Positions 16,813 to 24,962 of a DNA stretch of 40,061 nucleotides are shown one piece after another. The stretch covers positions 1-40,061 of the forward strand of contig JAGQYP010000035.1 in NCBI GenBank assembly GCA_020436025.1, written 5' to 3'. Below the pieces are notes generated by a model. That model worked only from the letters and a program-made list of their open reading frames with translations. It searched no databases and was not told the origin of the DNA. The stretch is from Crocinitomicaceae bacterium (GTDB taxonomy: Bacteria; Bacteroidota; Bacteroidia; Flavobacteriales_D; Crocinitomicaceae). Both the position numbers and the translations under genes were made by a program. Within the stretch, counting starts at the first letter, position 1. Each line of letters opens with the position of its first letter.

Positions 16813-16897
16813 TTATCAATTATCAATGAACATTTTTTTACTTTCCTTCAACTGCTTATCACTTTCCACTAATTTCCTTACTTTGTAACTGATTAAA
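16804..16897. repeat. Heptamer array plus duplicated leader, copy 2
   Basis: 16804-16831 read AATTATT, AATTATC, AATTATC, AATGAAC; 16840-16881 read ACTTTCC, TTCAACT, GCTTATC, ACTTTCC, ACTAATT, TCCTTAC. The TGTAACTGATTAAAAAT leader follows as in copy 1. TTACTTTG at 16877-16884 is one base from the TAnnTTTG box. The two tracts align over about 75 bases upstream of unrelated genes. Confidence 0.65.
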
Positions 16898-16907
16898 AAT
16901 TAGCGAA

Positions 16908-17714
16908 ATGAAAATCTTATTTCTTACTCCAATCTTTGTTTTCTTTTTTATTTCTTGTTCCAATTCGGATTCTGGTACCGAGAAAAGTGAAGTGCAGTCA
17001 ACCGATTCATCTGAAGTAGTTGCGGATACACTTGCGGATTCTGTTGTAATACCTGAATTGTCGGAAGATTTGGTTAGTTTGCTTCAGAAGAAGACCAAAG
17101 AATATGATTTGCCTTTTGAGCTGGATTCAGTAGGTTTTGCTAAGCTTTCTGAGGCAATAGACAAGCGATTAAATTCCAAAGAAATCAAATTGCTTTCGCA
17201 AAATCTTTTGGATCATGAATATACGGAAGAGGTGAACTGGCGTGTGGAACACCTTCTGAAAATGGAAGAGAGAAAACGCAAAGGGGGGTATGAAGAATAT
17301 CTGAATAGTTTGGATATCGGAATGTTGAGAGATATTGAGGCCTCGATGGGACCCATTCTACGAATAGACGAACATTCCTTTATGATTCTATGGAAAATCG
17401 AATATGGATCCTATGAGGCTTGCCCTTATTATTCAGGAACTTTGATTATTGCTTCTTTAGTCTATCAAAATGAATTAAAAAATTCGATTTTGGTCGGAGA
17501 GGTGTCGGGCGGAGCAGATGCTCCGGTTTGGGGAGACACAGAAGTTTATTCTACAATTGACAGTAAGGGAATTCGAAGTATAAGAAAAGATCGTTCCTGC
17601 GAAGGAGAGGAAGACGAAGAAGGAAATGAGATCATAGAAGAAAAAACAACAGATAGCTACATCCATTTTGAAGAGACAGGTTTTCGAGTGGAAAAAGAAG
17701 GAAATTCAAAGTGA
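16908..17714 (+). CDS. Lipoprotein of unknown function, acidic
   Basis: 268 aa. The signal peptide ends at VFFFISC (lipobox FISC, Cys17), followed by a Ser/Asp/Glu-rich linker (18-50) typical of surface-exposed or outer-membrane lipoproteins. The folded part (about 50-255) has no recognised motif; a strongly acidic patch (CEGEEDEEGNEIIEE) lies near 233. Two Cys (about 170 and 233) may pair. The last codons (NSK) and the stop are contributed by heptamer words ATTCAAA and GTGAAAA, so the C-terminus probably changed when the repeat arose. Confidence 0.7.
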   Translation: MKILFLTPIFVFFFISCSNSDSGTEKSEVQSTDSSEVVADTLADSVVIPELSEDLVSLLQKKTKEYDLPFELDSVGFAKLSEAIDKRLNSKEIKLLSQNLLDHEYTEEVNWRVEHLLKMEERKRKGGYEEYLNSLDIGMLRDIEASMGPILRIDEHSFMILWKIEYGSYEACPYYSGTLIIASLVYQNELKNSILVGEVSGGADAPVWGDTEVYSTIDSKGIRSIRKDRSCEGEEDEEGNEIIEEKTTDSYIHFEETGFRVEKEGNSK

Positions 17715-17731
17715 AAAATGCAAAGTTCAAA
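17704..17731. repeat. Heptamer word array at lipoprotein gene end
   Basis: The words ATTCAAA, GTGAAAA, ATGCAAA, GTTCAAA are in 7-base register and span the stop codon of the lipoprotein gene (17712-17714). Confidence 0.7.
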
Positions 17732-17916
17732 ATTATTAGCCTTTAAAACTCTACTCACTGGGTGGATTTCAATCCTCAAACGAAAAGTGATTAAAGCCCT
17801 GAACCAAGCTTTCGAATAAAAACTCATTCTGCGAGACTTTATCTAGACAAAAAACATCTGTTAAAGCCAAACCGAATTTCGTAACCCCGCGACTTCAGTC
17901 CGGGATGGAGAAGGGT
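17732..17916. other. Non-coding stretch between two heptamer arrays, with REP-like hairpin
   Basis: 185 bases without a supported ORF lie between same-oriented heptamer arrays (17704-17731 and 17917-17951). Near the right end, 17886-17904 folds as CCCG-c-GAC/GTC-CGGG with a short loop containing TTCA, a compact GC-rich palindrome of REP type. The rest shows nothing recognisable; a small RNA cannot be excluded. Confidence 0.45.
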
Positions 17917-18075
17917 GTGGAAAATTAAAAGTGAAAAGTGAAAAATGCAAAGTGATCATAAATCAATAAGTCATAAATCAATAAGTCATACGCCATTCAT
18001 CAATAAGTCATATATCATACATCAATAAGTCAAACATCATACATCAATAAATCACACATCAATCCATCCTAAATC
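17917..18075. repeat. Composite heptamer then 7/8-base word array
   Basis: 17917-17951 read GTGGAAA, ATTAAAA, GTGAAAA, GTGAAAA, ATGCAAA in register. It then switches to AATCAATA, AGTCATA, CATCAATA, TATCATA, CATCATA and variants up to about 18075. Both vocabularies are thus joined at one site; the same order and orientation occurs at 26019-26135. Confidence 0.75.
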
Positions 18076-18135
18076 AACCCAATTTTCAAAATCTATTGTA
18101 AATGATTTTCCGAAAATCTATATTAGCGACTAATA

Positions 18136-18143
18136 TATTTTTG
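18136..18143 (+). promoter_or_regulatory. -7 promoter box abutting the ATP-grasp start codon
   Basis: TATTTTTG matches TAnnTTTG and ends two bases before the ATG at 18146. If used, the transcript would be leaderless or start inside the gene. No clear TTG lies at the expected -33 distance. Confidence 0.35.
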
Positions 18144-18145
18144 AA

Positions 18146-19162
18146 ATGAAAATTTGTTTTATCATGTATCCGTGGGAACGTGTGAATCCAAGACAAGATT
18201 CGACCCTTCGGATTGTTCACGAAGCTACTCGTAGAGGGCACGATGTATTTATAACGCACCCTCAAAATCTCACTATTCGTGATAGTGTCACATTAAGTTT
18301 GTGTAAAAAGATTGTCAAAAAAGACAAAGTGACTTCAAGGGTACCCCATTTTTACAAAGTCGTTGAGTTTGAAACGGAAATGATGCCGTTGAAGGAATTT
18401 GATGTGATCTTCATGAGAGACAATCCGCCGATGGATTCTCTTGTTTTGAATTTCCTGGATTCTATTAAGGATGATGTGTTTATTATCAATGCCATAGATG
18501 GATTAAGAGAAGCCAATAATAAAATCTATACAGCTGCTTATTACGATCCTGATAGAGCCTTTATTCCTGCGACTCATGTATCTAAAAATATTGATTATTT
18601 GATTCGAATTATCGAGGAATCAGATCAAGATAAAATGATCATGAAGCCTTTGGATGGATTCGGAGGAAGTGGTGTGATCGTGATTGAGAAATCAGCCATG
18701 ACAAACATTCGCTCACTACTTGATTTTTATATCAACAGAGATCGTGGAATTTCCAATTATGTGATTCTTCAGGAATATGTAGAAGGTGCAGAAAATGGAG
18801 ACGTTCGTATCTTGATGTTACACGGAAAACCCATTGGAGCTTTAAGAAGAATTCCTGCTAAAGGAGACGCGAGATCTAATATTTCGGCAGGAGGGAAAGT
18901 GGAAAAGTATAAGCTTACTGCTGCAGATAAAGCCATGTGTAAAGCTATTGGAGAAAAATTGGTTCGAGATGGGATTTACTATGCCGGAATTGATGTAATT
19001 GGAGGAAAACTGATTGAAGTCAATGTGATGAGTCCGGGAACCATTACCGACATCAACAAGCTGAATAATACGAGAATTCAAGAAAAGATCATTGATTATT
19101 TGGAAAAAGTAACCAAAGAAAGAAATAGACTGGGAGAAGATTTTAGACCCGAATTGATGTAA
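18146..19162 (+). CDS. ATP-grasp ligase, glutathione-synthetase-like
   Basis: 338 aa. An N-terminal pre-ATP-grasp domain (MKICFIMYPWERVNPRQDST) precedes an ATP-grasp fold: MIMKPLDGFGGSGV near 165 (ATP-binding Lys and Gly loop), LQEYVEGAENGDVRILM near 209, a RRIPAKGDARSNISAGG loop near 233, and IEVNVMSPG near 289 with the metal-binding Glu-x-Asn. Overall it looks like GshB, which adds glycine to gamma-glutamylcysteine, but no gamma-glutamylcysteine ligase lies nearby and the substrate is unproven. The stop is two bases before the next ATG, so it forms an operon with the QEGLA/DUF1704 fusion, pointing to a shared pathway. Confidence 0.82.
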   Translation: MKICFIMYPWERVNPRQDSTLRIVHEATRRGHDVFITHPQNLTIRDSVTLSLCKKIVKKDKVTSRVPHFYKVVEFETEMMPLKEFDVIFMRDNPPMDSLVLNFLDSIKDDVFIINAIDGLREANNKIYTAAYYDPDRAFIPATHVSKNIDYLIRIIEESDQDKMIMKPLDGFGGSGVIVIEKSAMTNIRSLLDFYINRDRGISNYVILQEYVEGAENGDVRILMLHGKPIGALRRIPAKGDARSNISAGGKVEKYKLTAADKAMCKAIGEKLVRDGIYYAGIDVIGGKLIEVNVMSPGTITDINKLNNTRIQEKIIDYLEKVTKERNRLGEDFRPELM

Positions 19163-19164
19163 AT

Positions 19165-21162
19165 ATGCAAACATTGAGTATCAAGCAGATTGTCAAACTG
19201 ATTCAGAATCAGGAGACTTTCGAAGCCATTGCGGAGGATGGCTCTTTTCAGATTAAAGTTCACGGTTATGTTCCTTATATCTGTACGGCTATCCATGACG
19301 GTCACAAACTTAGATCGAGTTTAAAAGATAAAATTCTGATCGATGAATTTGGAAGATGGTACGAAGAAGATCCATACACCGGAGCTTTCATTACTTCCAT
19401 GCCGATCACATTAATTGGAATGGATTCCAGATACGAATATGATCTTAATAGAGGACCAGAAAATTGCATCTACGAAGAAGCTTGGGGAAATAAAGTGTGG
19501 AAACGTACTTTAACCGCAAAAGAACGGCAAATAAGTTTGCAAAAACATGCCAATTATTACAAAGTTACTCACGCTTTGGTTGCGAAACTTGAGGAATTAT
19601 TTGACGGTTGTGTGGTCTATGACGTGCATTCTTACAACTGGCAAAGATGGGATCGAAAAGTTCCTTTGTTCAATATTGGTTCTGAAAAGATCGATCCAAA
19701 ATTTCAAAAGGTAGTAGAACATTGGAATACTGAGTTGAATGGAATTCACATCAAAGGAGTGGAATCGGGTTCTGCTATCAATGATGTGTTTTATGGAAGA
19801 GGATACAATCTGGAATATATCACGAAGAACTTTGATAAAACATTAGTTCTAGCTACAGAAGTTAAAAAAGTATATTGTGATGAATCTACTGGTGTGGAAT
19901 TTCCAAAAATAGCCAAAGAACTTCAACATAAATTGAAGAAGGCGATTCTCAATAACGCTAATCTCTTCAGCCAAGATCACACGAGTTGGAAGCATAAAAA
20001 CTCAATTCTTTTACTAGATAAACATGATGATCCTGCTATTTTAAAAGTAGATCGTGGTTTGCATCGATTACTGAAGAATTTCGAGCTTTTGGCATTTGTC
20101 AATCCAATGAATTCAGGAGCAGAATATGCGAAGTTTGAAAAAAGTAGGTTTACAGTTCCTCCTAAATTCAAATATGCACCTATTCAGGTGAATCCATTTG
20201 AGCTAAAACAAGAAATAAGCAGACTTAGAACTCAAGATATCAGTGATGTTTCAATACGACACATGTATGAATCGGTAATCAATTCTTATTTTGATAAAAT
20301 CGATTTATTGGGGTCTTTGGATTCTAAAAAATTTCTTTACAATTCTTTGAGGTATTTTGGTCGGCCAAGTAAAAATGATTTGACTAATGCTCAGTATTTG
20401 CTGCATCTTCCAGCCCATCCAAACGAACCTAAAAGAGGACCGTCAATTGGTGTGGAAAAGGCAATGGATGCATTTAAAGAAGCTTTGGATCGATATGAAA
20501 TCAAATGTAAAATTGAGCTGAATAAAAAAGTGATTTCCCAAGTAATGGTTTTGAATTCCAAGAAAACTATTTTATTCAGACCAGATGCGAAGTTTACTCG
20601 AACCCAGATCAATGCTTTAATTGAACATGAGATTGGTGTCCATATGGTTACTACAATGAACTCAGACCAAGAAGAATTAAAGATTTTTAGTTTGGGAATG
20701 CCTAAAAACACAATGACACAAGAGGGATTGGCTCTATTGTCGGAGTATATGAGTGGAAACTTGACAATTAGTCGACTAAGAAGATTGGCGCACAGAGTAA
20801 TTGTTGCCGACATGATGTGTTCTGGAGCAGACTTCATGGATTGTTTTACCTATTTGAGAGAACAAGGAGTTGGTCCACACGACGCTTATACTGTGGTGAC
20901 CCGTATTTTCAGAGGCGGCGGATTCACGAAGGATTTTCTGTACTTGAGAGGATTTGTAAAACTGTATCAGTTTTGGGATGAAGACAATGATCTGACTCCA
21001 TTGTTAGTAGGAAAAACTTCTCTTGAATTTTACGATACCATTAAGGAAATGATCGACCGAAAAATGATTCAAAAACCACGTTATAAAACGTTGAGTTATG
21101 AGAATCCACCGGAAGTCTATGAGAATGAGATCTATGATTATATCTTGAGCGGATTGAAGTAA
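19165..21162 (+). CDS. N-formylglutamate-amidohydrolase-like + DUF1704 (QEGLA) metallopeptidase fusion
   Basis: 665 aa. The N-terminal half (about 10-270) resembles N-formylglutamate amidohydrolase, with AIHDGHK near 33, MDSRYEYDLNRGPE near 88 and VVYDVHSYNW near 150. The C-terminal half (about 290-650) is DUF1704, named in bacteria for its QEGLA motif (519-523, TQEGLALLSEY) and carrying the zinc-protease signature HEIGVH (488-493). The Glu of QEGLA is a candidate third ligand. Eukaryotic DUF1704 proteins of the MATCAP type are zinc tyrosine carboxypeptidases of tubulin. The bacterial annotation as a flavohemoglobin-expression modulator is indirect. It is co-transcribed with the ATP-grasp ligase; I infer removal of a terminal amino acid or deacylation, substrate unknown. 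No signal peptide, so cytoplasmic. Confidence 0.85.
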   Translation: MQTLSIKQIVKLIQNQETFEAIAEDGSFQIKVHGYVPYICTAIHDGHKLRSSLKDKILIDEFGRWYEEDPYTGAFITSMPITLIGMDSRYEYDLNRGPENCIYEEAWGNKVWKRTLTAKERQISLQKHANYYKVTHALVAKLEELFDGCVVYDVHSYNWQRWDRKVPLFNIGSEKIDPKFQKVVEHWNTELNGIHIKGVESGSAINDVFYGRGYNLEYITKNFDKTLVLATEVKKVYCDESTGVEFPKIAKELQHKLKKAILNNANLFSQDHTSWKHKNSILLLDKHDDPAILKVDRGLHRLLKNFELLAFVNPMNSGAEYAKFEKSRFTVPPKFKYAPIQVNPFELKQEISRLRTQDISDVSIRHMYESVINSYFDKIDLLGSLDSKKFLYNSLRYFGRPSKNDLTNAQYLLHLPAHPNEPKRGPSIGVEKAMDAFKEALDRYEIKCKIELNKKVISQVMVLNSKKTILFRPDAKFTRTQINALIEHEIGVHMVTTMNSDQEELKIFSLGMPKNTMTQEGLALLSEYMSGNLTISRLRRLAHRVIVADMMCSGADFMDCFTYLREQGVGPHDAYTVVTRIFRGGGFTKDFLYLRGFVKLYQFWDEDNDLTPLLVGKTSLEFYDTIKEMIDRKMIQKPRYKTLSYENPPEVYENEIYDYILSGLK

Positions 21163-21233
21163 TTTATGTAATGAAGAGCAACTTTTAGAAGAACAATTCG
21201 TCATCTTGATGAACTATTCAACTACATGAAAAG

Positions 21234-23354
21234 ATGAAAAGAATTATCTCTACTCTGTTGTCAATCAGCTTATTGACTATCACTTTTTCTCAATCCTGCA
21301 TCGATTTCTCAAATTATACCACCGCTTATGTCGATTCGGTAACTGGAGATAACGTAAATTTTCCAGCTGGAACAACTTTTATTTCAGAAGGGGATTTAGA
21401 ATTGAAGAAAATGAGTAATTCCTTTTATCAGGGAATTCAAGGCGATTCAACTTTGTTTTATATTGGAGATCTTTTGATCGATGTTTCAGGGTCTTCCTGT
21501 TCCAACAAGATTTTAACTTTCAAAAGTGCTTACACAGAAGAAATTATAGTGGATGGAGATACCATTTCACAGTTCACGACTCCTCCTTCTTTTTATCAAG
21601 GAAATGGGTTTACTTTTCAATTTACTGGTCAAGGTTTAGGTTCTGGATCTTTTACAATTTCTGGAGATTTCGATACAGTTTACCTACTCACTTCGACGAA
21701 CTTTTTATGGGATATCTGCTTAAATTGTCAGACAAGCGCCCCAAGTTGTTTAGATTTTAGTCTGTACACTACTGCTTATGTGGATTCAGTAACTCAGGAC
21801 GATACAAATTTCCCAGATGGATCTGCTTTCATCGCTCAAGGTGGATTGGAAATCATTAAAATGCCTAATGGAATTTATCAAGGAATTCAAGGTGATACAG
21901 CTTTGTTTTACATTGGTGATTTAGCCATTGATGTGTCTTCTTATAATTGTTCCAATAAACAACTGACATTTACTACAGCCTACACAGAAGAAATGATCAT
22001 TGATGGAGACACCATCTACCAATTTGTTACTCCTCCTGCTTTTTACCAAGGCAATGGGTTTACCTTTGAATTTGTTGGTAGTGGATTAGGTTCAGGAGTT
22101 TTCACTATTACCGGAGATTTTGATGTCGTTACTTTGTTAACGCAGACCAATTTCTTAAGCGAGGTTTGTTTGACATGTTTGAATTCTGTAAACCCAACTT
22201 GTCTGGATCTTTCAAATTACACCACGGCTTATATTGATTCAGCCGGACAAGACAATGTGAATTTTCCTGTTGGAAGCACCATTGTGGGTAATGGAGCCAT
22301 TGAAGTTAAAAAAATAGATCTTTCAACTATTTGGATGGGCTTGCAAGGGGATTCAGCTTTGTTCTATATTGGAAATACTGAGCTGGATGTAAGTGGCTAC
22401 AATTGCTCCAACAAGCGATTGACTTTCATGAATTCCTACGCTGAACAAATGATTATTGATGGAGATACAGTTTATTCTTTTACTCCTCCTGGAGCCTTTT
22501 ATCAGGGGAATGGTTTTACGGTAACTTTTAATGGTTCTGGATTGGGAAGTGGAGAATTTATTATCGAAGGTGATTTTGATGTAGTTCGATTGTTAGGTAG
22601 CACCAATGTGATTTGGAATATGTGCATTGACTGTATTACCAATAATCCTGTTTCATGTTTGGATTTTAGTCAGTACGATAATGCCTATGTAGATTCTGTG
22701 ACTCAAGATAATCTTAATTTTCCTCCAGGAACAGCCTTCATGACTCAAGGAGATATTCAAATTGTGAAAATTGATAATATGTCTTTTTTCCAGGGGATAC
22801 AGGGAGATTCTTCTTTATTCTACATTGGGAATTTAGCCATGGATGTTAGCACAATGAATTGCAATAATAAAAAACTGACTTTCAAAGTGATTTATGTGGA
22901 GCACATCGCCATAAATGGAGATACATTGGCTCAATTGCCAACGCCAACTTCATTTTATCAAGGAAACGGATACACGCTGCAATATGATGGGAATGGGCAA
23001 TATACGGTAACAGGAGATTTTGATGTGGTAACTTTATTGTCTCAAACCAATTTCTTATGGGATGTCTGTCTAGAATGTCTAACAACTGCATCCATCGAAC
23101 AAGAAGAAAGTATAGCAACTTTAGAATTATTGCTTTATCCCAACCCAACATCAGGATTAATAAACATCAATTTCCCAGAGAAGGAAAATTATGAAATCCA
23201 TGTTTTAGATGCTCAAGGACGATTATTCAACACCCAGCAAGTGAATGGTGAAAATCATCAATTGGATTTGTCGTCAAGTCCAAATGGAATCTATTTTGTA
23301 CACGTGCTTTCCAAAAAAGGATGGCAGATGACGAAGAAGGTGGTTAAGAATTAA
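21234..23354 (+). CDS. Secreted four-repeat protein with type A T9SS sorting domain
   Basis: 706 aa. A signal peptide (to about 20) is followed by four tandem repeats of 150-152 residues starting at Cys22, 172, 323 and 475. Each runs C(I/L)D(F/L)S.Y..AY.DS...D..NFP.G, then FYQGIQGDS-LFYIG, CSNK-LTF, FYQGNGFT, and GDFDVV-LL..TNF, ending in CxxC. The first and last Cys of each unit plausibly pair. After a short linker the C-terminal 75 residues (YPNPTSGLININ, VLDAQGRL, PNGIYFVHV, KKVVKN) are a type A sorting domain, so it is a T9SS cargo at the cell surface. Repeat fold unknown, predicted all-beta. An ATG at 21226 runs into a stop after three codons and is not the start. Confidence 0.85.
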   Translation: MKRIISTLLSISLLTITFSQSCIDFSNYTTAYVDSVTGDNVNFPAGTTFISEGDLELKKMSNSFYQGIQGDSTLFYIGDLLIDVSGSSCSNKILTFKSAYTEEIIVDGDTISQFTTPPSFYQGNGFTFQFTGQGLGSGSFTISGDFDTVYLLTSTNFLWDICLNCQTSAPSCLDFSLYTTAYVDSVTQDDTNFPDGSAFIAQGGLEIIKMPNGIYQGIQGDTALFYIGDLAIDVSSYNCSNKQLTFTTAYTEEMIIDGDTIYQFVTPPAFYQGNGFTFEFVGSGLGSGVFTITGDFDVVTLLTQTNFLSEVCLTCLNSVNPTCLDLSNYTTAYIDSAGQDNVNFPVGSTIVGNGAIEVKKIDLSTIWMGLQGDSALFYIGNTELDVSGYNCSNKRLTFMNSYAEQMIIDGDTVYSFTPPGAFYQGNGFTVTFNGSGLGSGEFIIEGDFDVVRLLGSTNVIWNMCIDCITNNPVSCLDFSQYDNAYVDSVTQDNLNFPPGTAFMTQGDIQIVKIDNMSFFQGIQGDSSLFYIGNLAMDVSTMNCNNKKLTFKVIYVEHIAINGDTLAQLPTPTSFYQGNGYTLQYDGNGQYTVTGDFDVVTLLSQTNFLWDVCLECLTTASIEQEESIATLELLLYPNPTSGLININFPEKENYEIHVLDAQGRLFNTQQVNGENHQLDLSSSPNGIYFVHVLSKKGWQMTKKVVKN

Positions 23355-23363
23355 AAACCATTT

Positions 23364-23472
23364 GAGTTTAGAGTTTTTCGAGTGTAGAGTGTAGAATTTG
23401 GAAGAATCATCTCCCTATCACCCCGGTTCGACACTCAAAAAACTCTAAACTCGAATAATTCTACACTCGAAA
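23364..23472. repeat. Inverted word arrays with REP fragment, convergent gap
   Basis: Heptamer-like words GAGTTTA, GAGTTTT, TCGAGTG, TAGAGTG, TAGAATT (from 23364) recur inverted at 23432-23468. The pairs 23364-23384/23432-23452 (20 of 21 paired) and 23387-23398/23457-23468 (12 of 12) give strong hairpins. A shorter variant of the 43-bp element (ATCTCCCTATC...CGGTTC, 23409-23429) lies in the loop. The gap separates convergent genes and may terminate both. Confidence 0.75.
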
Positions 23473-23515
23473 AATTATCTCCCTATCGGTCGATGAGCTC
23501 GCTATCGCTCGGTTC
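23473..23515 (-). repeat. 43-bp REP-like element, copy 2
   Basis: Reverse complement of 16124-16166 with a single difference. It lies 10 bases before the end of the convergent minus-strand phosphatase gene. Confidence 0.85.
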
Positions 23516-23525
23516 TACACTCATC

Positions 23526-24692
23526 TCATCCTTTAAACCCTAGGACACATATATCATCCGTCTGCACTTCCTGTTGCTTCCAGTTATTGAAAGCGTATTC
23601 CAGGAAATGTTCTTGATCTTCCATTTTCATGTCTTGGACCGAAACCAACAATTCCTTGAATTTCTTTTTATTGAATTTCTTGTTGTTCTCACCTCCAAAT
23701 TGATCAATATAGCCATCTGAGAACATGTAGAAACTGCTAGTGCCTTCCAACGGTAAACACACCTGTTCAAAGTTTTTCACACGATCATCGAAAAATCCAA
23801 TTGGAAATCGACCTCCACCATATTCGATCAGCTCCCCATTCGATTTTACTTCGATAAGTGGTCGAAAAGCTCCGGAAAAACACAATTCGTTTTTCGTTTG
23901 ATCCATTCGGATAAAAGCAATGTCCAGTCCATCTTTGGCCAAGTTGTATCCATCTTCGTCCCGGAAAGCCGTTTGGATTTCGTAATCTAGAGCTTCCAAC
24001 ACCACTGCTGGTTCCGTGATCTTTTTTTTGATTACGATATCTCGTAATATGGAGTTCGCTAAAACCGTTAACATCGCTCCAGGAACACCGTGTCCAGTAC
24101 AATCCATTACAGCCAAGTAGACTTTTCCTTTTTTGTCATTGTGATAGAAATAAAAGTCGCCCGACACCAAATCTTTAGGTTTGTACATCACAAAAAAATC
24201 ATCCAATACCGACTTGATCTTATGTGTTTTCGGTAAAATCGCCTCTTGAATCTTTTGGGCATATTCCACACTTTGAGTCAGATCTTGGTTCTTCTCATGC
24301 AAGGCCTCATTGGATTTTTTTAATTCCAATTCGGACTCTTTTTGACGTGTGATATCATTCCCAATCACCAAAACTTTACCTGATTCAGTTTTAGAGGCCG
24401 ACCATAAAATCCACTTTTTACCTCCTTGCTTGGTACTTAGTTTTCTTTCATAAACAAGCTCGTCGGTTCTCACCTCATCATTGATAATCTTTAGAATGAA
24501 TCTTTTCGATTCCATTTCTTGTATTTCAGAATAATTTGTGGTTTTCCACCACTTTTCACCCAACAAATCGCTTGAGTGATAACCTAGTGATTTCTGAGTA
24601 AAAGAATTCGCATATTCTATTTTTCCGTCTGGATTGACCAAAAGAACGATAGAATTCAATTTCTCAAAAATGTCAACAGCTTGTCCTGTCAT
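23526..24692 (-). CDS. PAS-domain SpoIIE-type serine phosphatase
   Basis: 388 aa. A PAS domain (about 8-118: IVLLVNPDGKIEYANSF, LGYHSSDLLGE, GNDITRQKE) is joined by a coiled coil (118-150) to a SpoIIE/PP2C phosphatase with metal motifs LVSGDFYFY near 174, MDCTGHGVPGAML near 195, KDGLDIAFI near 248 and FYMFSDGYIDQFGG near 322. It probably dephosphorylates a STAS-type antagonist in a partner-switching system in response to a small-molecule or redox signal sensed by PAS. No membrane segment. It has its own promoter (24835-24867) and a leader of about 135 bases with a hairpin. A second phosphatase of the same type is at 35136. Confidence 0.9.
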   Translation of the reverse strand: MTGQAVDIFEKLNSIVLLVNPDGKIEYANSFTQKSLGYHSSDLLGEKWWKTTNYSEIQEMESKRFILKIINDEVRTDELVYERKLSTKQGGKKWILWSASKTESGKVLVIGNDITRQKESELELKKSNEALHEKNQDLTQSVEYAQKIQEAILPKTHKIKSVLDDFFVMYKPKDLVSGDFYFYHNDKKGKVYLAVMDCTGHGVPGAMLTVLANSILRDIVIKKKITEPAVVLEALDYEIQTAFRDEDGYNLAKDGLDIAFIRMDQTKNELCFSGAFRPLIEVKSNGELIEYGGGRFPIGFFDDRVKNFEQVCLPLEGTSSFYMFSDGYIDQFGGENNKKFNKKKFKELLVSVQDMKMEDQEHFLEYAFNNWKQQEVQTDDICVLGFKG

Positions 24693-24760
24693 GACTCAAA
24701 AAAATAAAGATTAAAAAAAAATAAAAGGGGGTATAGATCGGAATTAGTGCATAATTGAAA

Positions 24761-24784
24761 TTAGCCTAATAGGGGTCAGGCTAA
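24761..24784. promoter_or_regulatory. Inverted repeat in the phosphatase leader
   Basis: Perfect 7-base arms TTAGCCT/AGGCTAA with a 10-base loop lie between the promoter and the ATG of the PAS phosphatase. It could be a leader hairpin or an operator downstream of the start site. Confidence 0.45.
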
Positions 24785-24834
24785 CTCTGCACCAAGTGAT
24801 GACGATAATATTTCGGTTTGTTCCGATCATGGCG

Positions 24835-24867
24835 CAAAGGTAGAGAAGAATTTTTTGATTTTCCAAA
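24835..24867 (-). promoter_or_regulatory. Promoter of the PAS-SpoIIE phosphatase gene
   Basis: On the minus strand, TTTG (24867-24864), 21 bases, then TACCTTTG (24842-24835) matches the Bacteroidota consensus in both boxes and nearly in spacing. The start site would be near 24829, giving a leader of about 137 bases. Confidence 0.65.
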
Positions 24868-24885
24868 TAGATTTATAGTTTGGAG

Positions 24886-24914
24886 CAAAAAAAAACGCCC
24901 CTCGTTTGGGGCGT
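24886..24914 (-). terminator. Rho-independent terminator of the 24963-25502 gene
   Basis: On the minus strand the stem ACGCCCC/GGGGCGT (24914-24908 and 24901-24895, loop AAACGA) is followed by eight T. It lies about 50 bases after the stop. Confidence 0.9.
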
Positions 24915-24962
24915 CTTCTTCTAGTTTAGTTGTAACGATAGTACTCGTTGCTATGAAAATTC

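Noticed and set aside
17732..17916. tRNA or known structured RNA
   Set aside because: No cloverleaf, no T-loop GTTCAAATC-type sequence and no recognised RNA motif; only a short hairpin.
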